This document shows, piece after piece, positions 61,716 to 64,000 of a DNA stretch of 64,000 nt. The position numbers and the translations under genes were made by a program. Below the pieces are notes generated by a model. That model did not search any database, was not told the DNA's origin, and worked only from the letters and a program-made list of their open reading frames with translations. This stretch comes from Candidatus Saccharibacteria bacterium UBA1103 (GTDB lineage Bacteria > Patescibacteriota > Saccharimonadia > Saccharimonadales > Saccharimonadaceae), in contig DCBQ01000002.1 of the NCBI GenBank assembly GCA_002313515.1, positions 37,253 to 101,252 on the forward strand, given 5' to 3'. Position 1 is the first letter of the stretch. Every line of letters starts with the position of its first letter.

Positions 61716-61775
61716 TTACAGCGATTATAGACTGTAGATATCCTGTATGGCAGGTTTGTGAGAAAGGAGATGGTA

Positions 61776-63719
61776 ATGATAAAGAATCCAGAAGGCTCGA
61801 CATCTGGTCCAGAAGACCAGGGCGGTGACCGTTATGAGCGCATGCAGAGAGAAATCGATGCAATGAAGGCTAATCTAGACGAGATGAAGGATCAACTCGA
61901 TCTTATAGAGAAGCGTTTAGTTGAAATAGCTAGTTTTGCAGGCAAGACAGCGGTTAATTCAGTACTGAATACACCAGTTAAAAGCCCAGAGTCTGGCCAG
62001 CCCACAGAAGGTGAAACGCCGATTAGCCTAGAAGATGTGTCGGACACTGATAACGAGCAAGAGGATGAACCAAAGGTGCCATGGCATACTAGGATTAAGG
62101 ATTGGTTTATCAATTTGAGGTCACGTAAGAACTCAGATGAGGAGACTGAGGATGAACCGGATGAAGATGACGCACAGAAAACTGAGGTTGTTGGTGATGA
62201 TGTAGATGACACAGGTGATGATAAGGAGACTAAGAAAGGTTTGCTGTCACGTGCTGCTAAGCGCGCTGCTGCCGCTGCGTTAGCTATCGCCATGGCGCTA
62301 GGCATTAGTAGTGCAATGAGTAGTGACTCGAAAGTTGAAAACACTAAGGAATCAACCACGTCGCAGACGGTAGACGGTTCTAATACGGAAGATCACGGTA
62401 AAAATAATAAAGACTTATCAAGTGAAGCTCAATCGGTGCAAAAGGAAGTTGATGATGTAAACCAGATGCTTAAGGATAAGCAAAACGACGACAATTCGGC
62501 TCTAGCTGATGGCATGGTATCGCGACTTGATGCTGCTGATAAGGCGGCAGATCAGATTAAAGACGAAGCTGAACGCGAGCAGATAAAGAGTAATATTGCC
62601 AAAGTACGTACGGAGGCTGAGGATCATCGCGATCAGATTAAGGCCAACACCTTGGGCACCAATCTGGAAGATTACCGCAGTATCCATAAGGCCGCTGAAT
62701 ACATGGGTATTTCGGATGATACAGTAAAGAAATTGGCCGATGGCTATGGCCAACCATATAGCACCTTACTGAGCGACAACGCTGAGCAGTATTTACAGGA
62801 CAATCTAGAGCAGCAGGGCAACGTAGGTGACGCATTCGTGGATAGCGAGAACAATCCTGATATGGTTAAATACAATATGGTCTATCTAGCTGCTCAGCAT
62901 GATGATGTGCTAGCAATGTATGCAGGTGCAATTGATGAAGCCAAGGCTAATAGTTCAAGTACCATTTATGGATTTATTACCCCACAAGACAATGTTGTGA
63001 AGCTATCGCACGATCTAAAGGGCAATAAAGAACTGCAGCAGCAAAAGTTTAACGAAATTCGCGATATCCTACTGCAGTCCAATGTACAAATTAATGGCTT
63101 TAATGCAGCCAATGTTTACTCATACGGTGACATCAATAACGACAACGGCCTAACGGTTACAGAATCGGATACGCATACTGGCCATCTAATTAAACTTGCC
63201 AATATTAACGGCGTCGGCGATGGCAAATACATTGCAGTTTCGCCGCATTGTGATCAGCTACTAGCAGGCTACGCAGTATATGTTCCGACAGTAGAAACAA
63301 CCTATGTACCACAATCTTCTAATGTAACTTACCAGACTACAACACACACCACCACGAATAATACCTATACCCCACCAACAACCCCACCAACAACTCCGCC
63401 AACAACCCCACCAGCAACTCCGCCAACAACTCCGTCAAAGAATCCAAGCGAGGGTGTTAATGTAAATTCAGGCAACCACAATCAGACTGATAACAAACCT
63501 GCAACGAATAGCCCAGTCCAGAAAGAGCCTGGCCAATCGAACACCAATAACAGCTATGTTAAGCCAAATGGCGATGTAGGCCAAGATGGAAATACTGGCA
63601 GTACCGAGATATCGAAACCAAGTGATAGTAACGGCAATATATCGGGTAACAATAGTAGTAAGGACTCTAGTACTGGCACAGAAACTCGTCCCGGAGAGAC
63701 AGATTGGCAAATTGAATAG
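61776..63719 (+). CDS. Coiled-coil / Pro-rich membrane protein, cassette B first gene
   Basis: The product is about 647 residues and is a shorter paralogue of the protein at 21879. Order: N-terminal coiled coil (about 10-55), acidic linker, basic helix with an Ala-rich hydrophobic segment at about 165-185 (KRAAAAALAIAMALGIS), charged helical region to about 290, an outer domain about 290-510 with one Cys, a PPTTPPTT tract, then the shared linker NVNSGNHNQTD, EPG and VKPNGDV, and a WQIE end. It lacks the Gln/Ala coiled-coil tail. The ATG with the Shine-Dalgarno site is preferred over the upstream GTG at 61758. Confidence 0.78.
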   Translation: MIKNPEGSTSGPEDQGGDRYERMQREIDAMKANLDEMKDQLDLIEKRLVEIASFAGKTAVNSVLNTPVKSPESGQPTEGETPISLEDVSDTDNEQEDEPKVPWHTRIKDWFINLRSRKNSDEETEDEPDEDDAQKTEVVGDDVDDTGDDKETKKGLLSRAAKRAAAAALAIAMALGISSAMSSDSKVENTKESTTSQTVDGSNTEDHGKNNKDLSSEAQSVQKEVDDVNQMLKDKQNDDNSALADGMVSRLDAADKAADQIKDEAEREQIKSNIAKVRTEAEDHRDQIKANTLGTNLEDYRSIHKAAEYMGISDDTVKKLADGYGQPYSTLLSDNAEQYLQDNLEQQGNVGDAFVDSENNPDMVKYNMVYLAAQHDDVLAMYAGAIDEAKANSSSTIYGFITPQDNVVKLSHDLKGNKELQQQKFNEIRDILLQSNVQINGFNAANVYSYGDINNDNGLTVTESDTHTGHLIKLANINGVGDGKYIAVSPHCDQLLAGYAVYVPTVETTYVPQSSNVTYQTTTHTTTNNTYTPPTTPPTTPPTTPPATPPTTPSKNPSEGVNVNSGNHNQTDNKPATNSPVQKEPGQSNTNNSYVKPNGDVGQDGNTGSTEISKPSDSNGNISGNNSSKDSSTGTETRPGETDWQIE

Positions 63720-63728
63720 GCCAAAGAA

Positions 63729-63758
63729 AATAGCTCTACACACGGAGGTAGGGCTATT
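63729..63758 (+). terminator. Hairpin after cassette B first gene
   Basis: AATAGCTCTAC pairs with GTAGGGCTATT (11 bp with one wobble). The following T-run is weak, so it may attenuate rather than end transcription. Confidence 0.55.
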
Positions 63759-63778
63759 ATTTAGTCTATGTAACAATA

Positions 63779-63807
63779 TTGACATAAACGCAATTACATG
63801 ATAGTAT
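63779..63807 (+). promoter_or_regulatory. Promoter of the second cassette B gene
   Basis: TTGACA (63779-63784) and TAGTAT (63802-63807) are 17 bp apart. AGGAGA precedes ATG 63850. Confidence 0.55.
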
Positions 63808-63849
63808 ATTGATAATCAATTTAAGATAATGTTTATTATAGGAGATTCA

Positions 63850-64000
63850 ATGAGCGTAACATCTAAGATCAAGCAGATTTGGCATTATGTGCCAAAGCGT
63901 GTCGCCGCCGTTACTGTGTTAACGGCCGGCGTTATTGCTGCGGTAACTATCCCAGTAGCATCTAATGCGTGGGGCCCTACTCGCGACACCTTTACTATTA
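63850..64000 (+). CDS. Exported WGPxRxTFT-family protein, 5' part (cut by window end)
   Basis: Only 50 codons are visible. A basic N-terminus and a signal helix end in VASNA, followed by WGPTRDTFTI. The exported protein at 25234 has SANA then WGPERTTFTM, so the two are paralogues. It follows the coiled-coil gene, as in cassette A. The rest lies outside the window. Confidence 0.72.
   Translation, partial: MSVTSKIKQIWHYVPKRVAAVTVLTAGVIAAVTIPVASNAWGPTRDTFTI

Noticed and set aside
1..64000. TGA recoded as Gly (as in Gracilibacteria/SR1)
   Set aside because: Several well-bounded genes, such as sbcB and murJ, end in TGA at the expected length, and no conserved protein needs read-through.

Overview
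The window reads as a chromosome segment of an ultrasmall, host-dependent bacterium of the Candidatus Saccharibacteria (TM7) / Patescibacteria type. This placement is inferred from a short alanyl-tRNA synthetase without an editing domain, a half-length TsaB, many coiled-coil surface proteins, dense gene packing, and leaderless promoters in front of housekeeping genes. TGA is used as a stop, so the Gracilibacteria/SR1 code is excluded. No rRNA, CRISPR array, insertion sequence or prophage is visible.

Region 1 (1-5430) is the most striking part: a complete diversity-generating retroelement (DGR). It has a large exported target protein (800-3439) whose last 189 bp are a variable repeat (VR), an Avd-type accessory gene (3454-3930), a reverse transcriptase (3914-4882) and a template repeat (TR, 5084-5272). 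TR and VR align over 189 bp without gaps. All 23 differences fall on TR adenines; the other 137 non-adenine positions are identical. The TR lies on the opposite strand to the VR and RT, with its own TATAAT, so template RNA and RT mRNA converge. The TR also holds an in-frame TAG that is TGG in the VR.

Region 2 (5430-19500) is housekeeping: truB-rpsO, a small exported protein sharing a module with the DGR target, pnp (structured leader), a short-chain dehydrogenase, an acyltransferase, a cysteine-poor uracil-DNA glycosylase, recA-recX, a short tsaB, RNase Y, metG and tatD.

Region 3 (19500-27880) is a surface and segregation block: a coiled-coil exoprotein with HEVAH, a GT60-like glycosyltransferase, a two-gene cassette (large coiled-coil/Pro-rich membrane protein plus a small exported protein with a WGPxRxTFT start), then parA-parB. 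A paralogous copy of the cassette closes the window (61776-64000).

Region 4 (27880-52900) carries mini-alaS, an FtsA/PilM-like ATPase with a membrane partner, ruvX-mltG, a LysM-CHAP hydrolase, sbcB, uvrA, a DedA protein, divergent eno and ldh, a holin-like protein with secG and a peptide-binding protein, tilS, ftsH, murJ, lepA and a nucleotide kinase.

Region 5 (52900-64000) has seven tRNA genes (Lys-UUU, Pro, tandem Arg pair, Gly, His, Lys-CUU), a ComEC channel, an L,D-transpeptidase, a YebC regulator, a membrane-anchored Clp-like AAA+ protein with missing pore motifs, an XRE regulator with a MurA-like remnant, and cassette copy two.

A recurring theme is a (TGn)TATAAT-like box 6-7 nt before the start codon of first genes (leaderless transcripts), while downstream genes use Shine-Dalgarno sites or overlapping start/stop codons.
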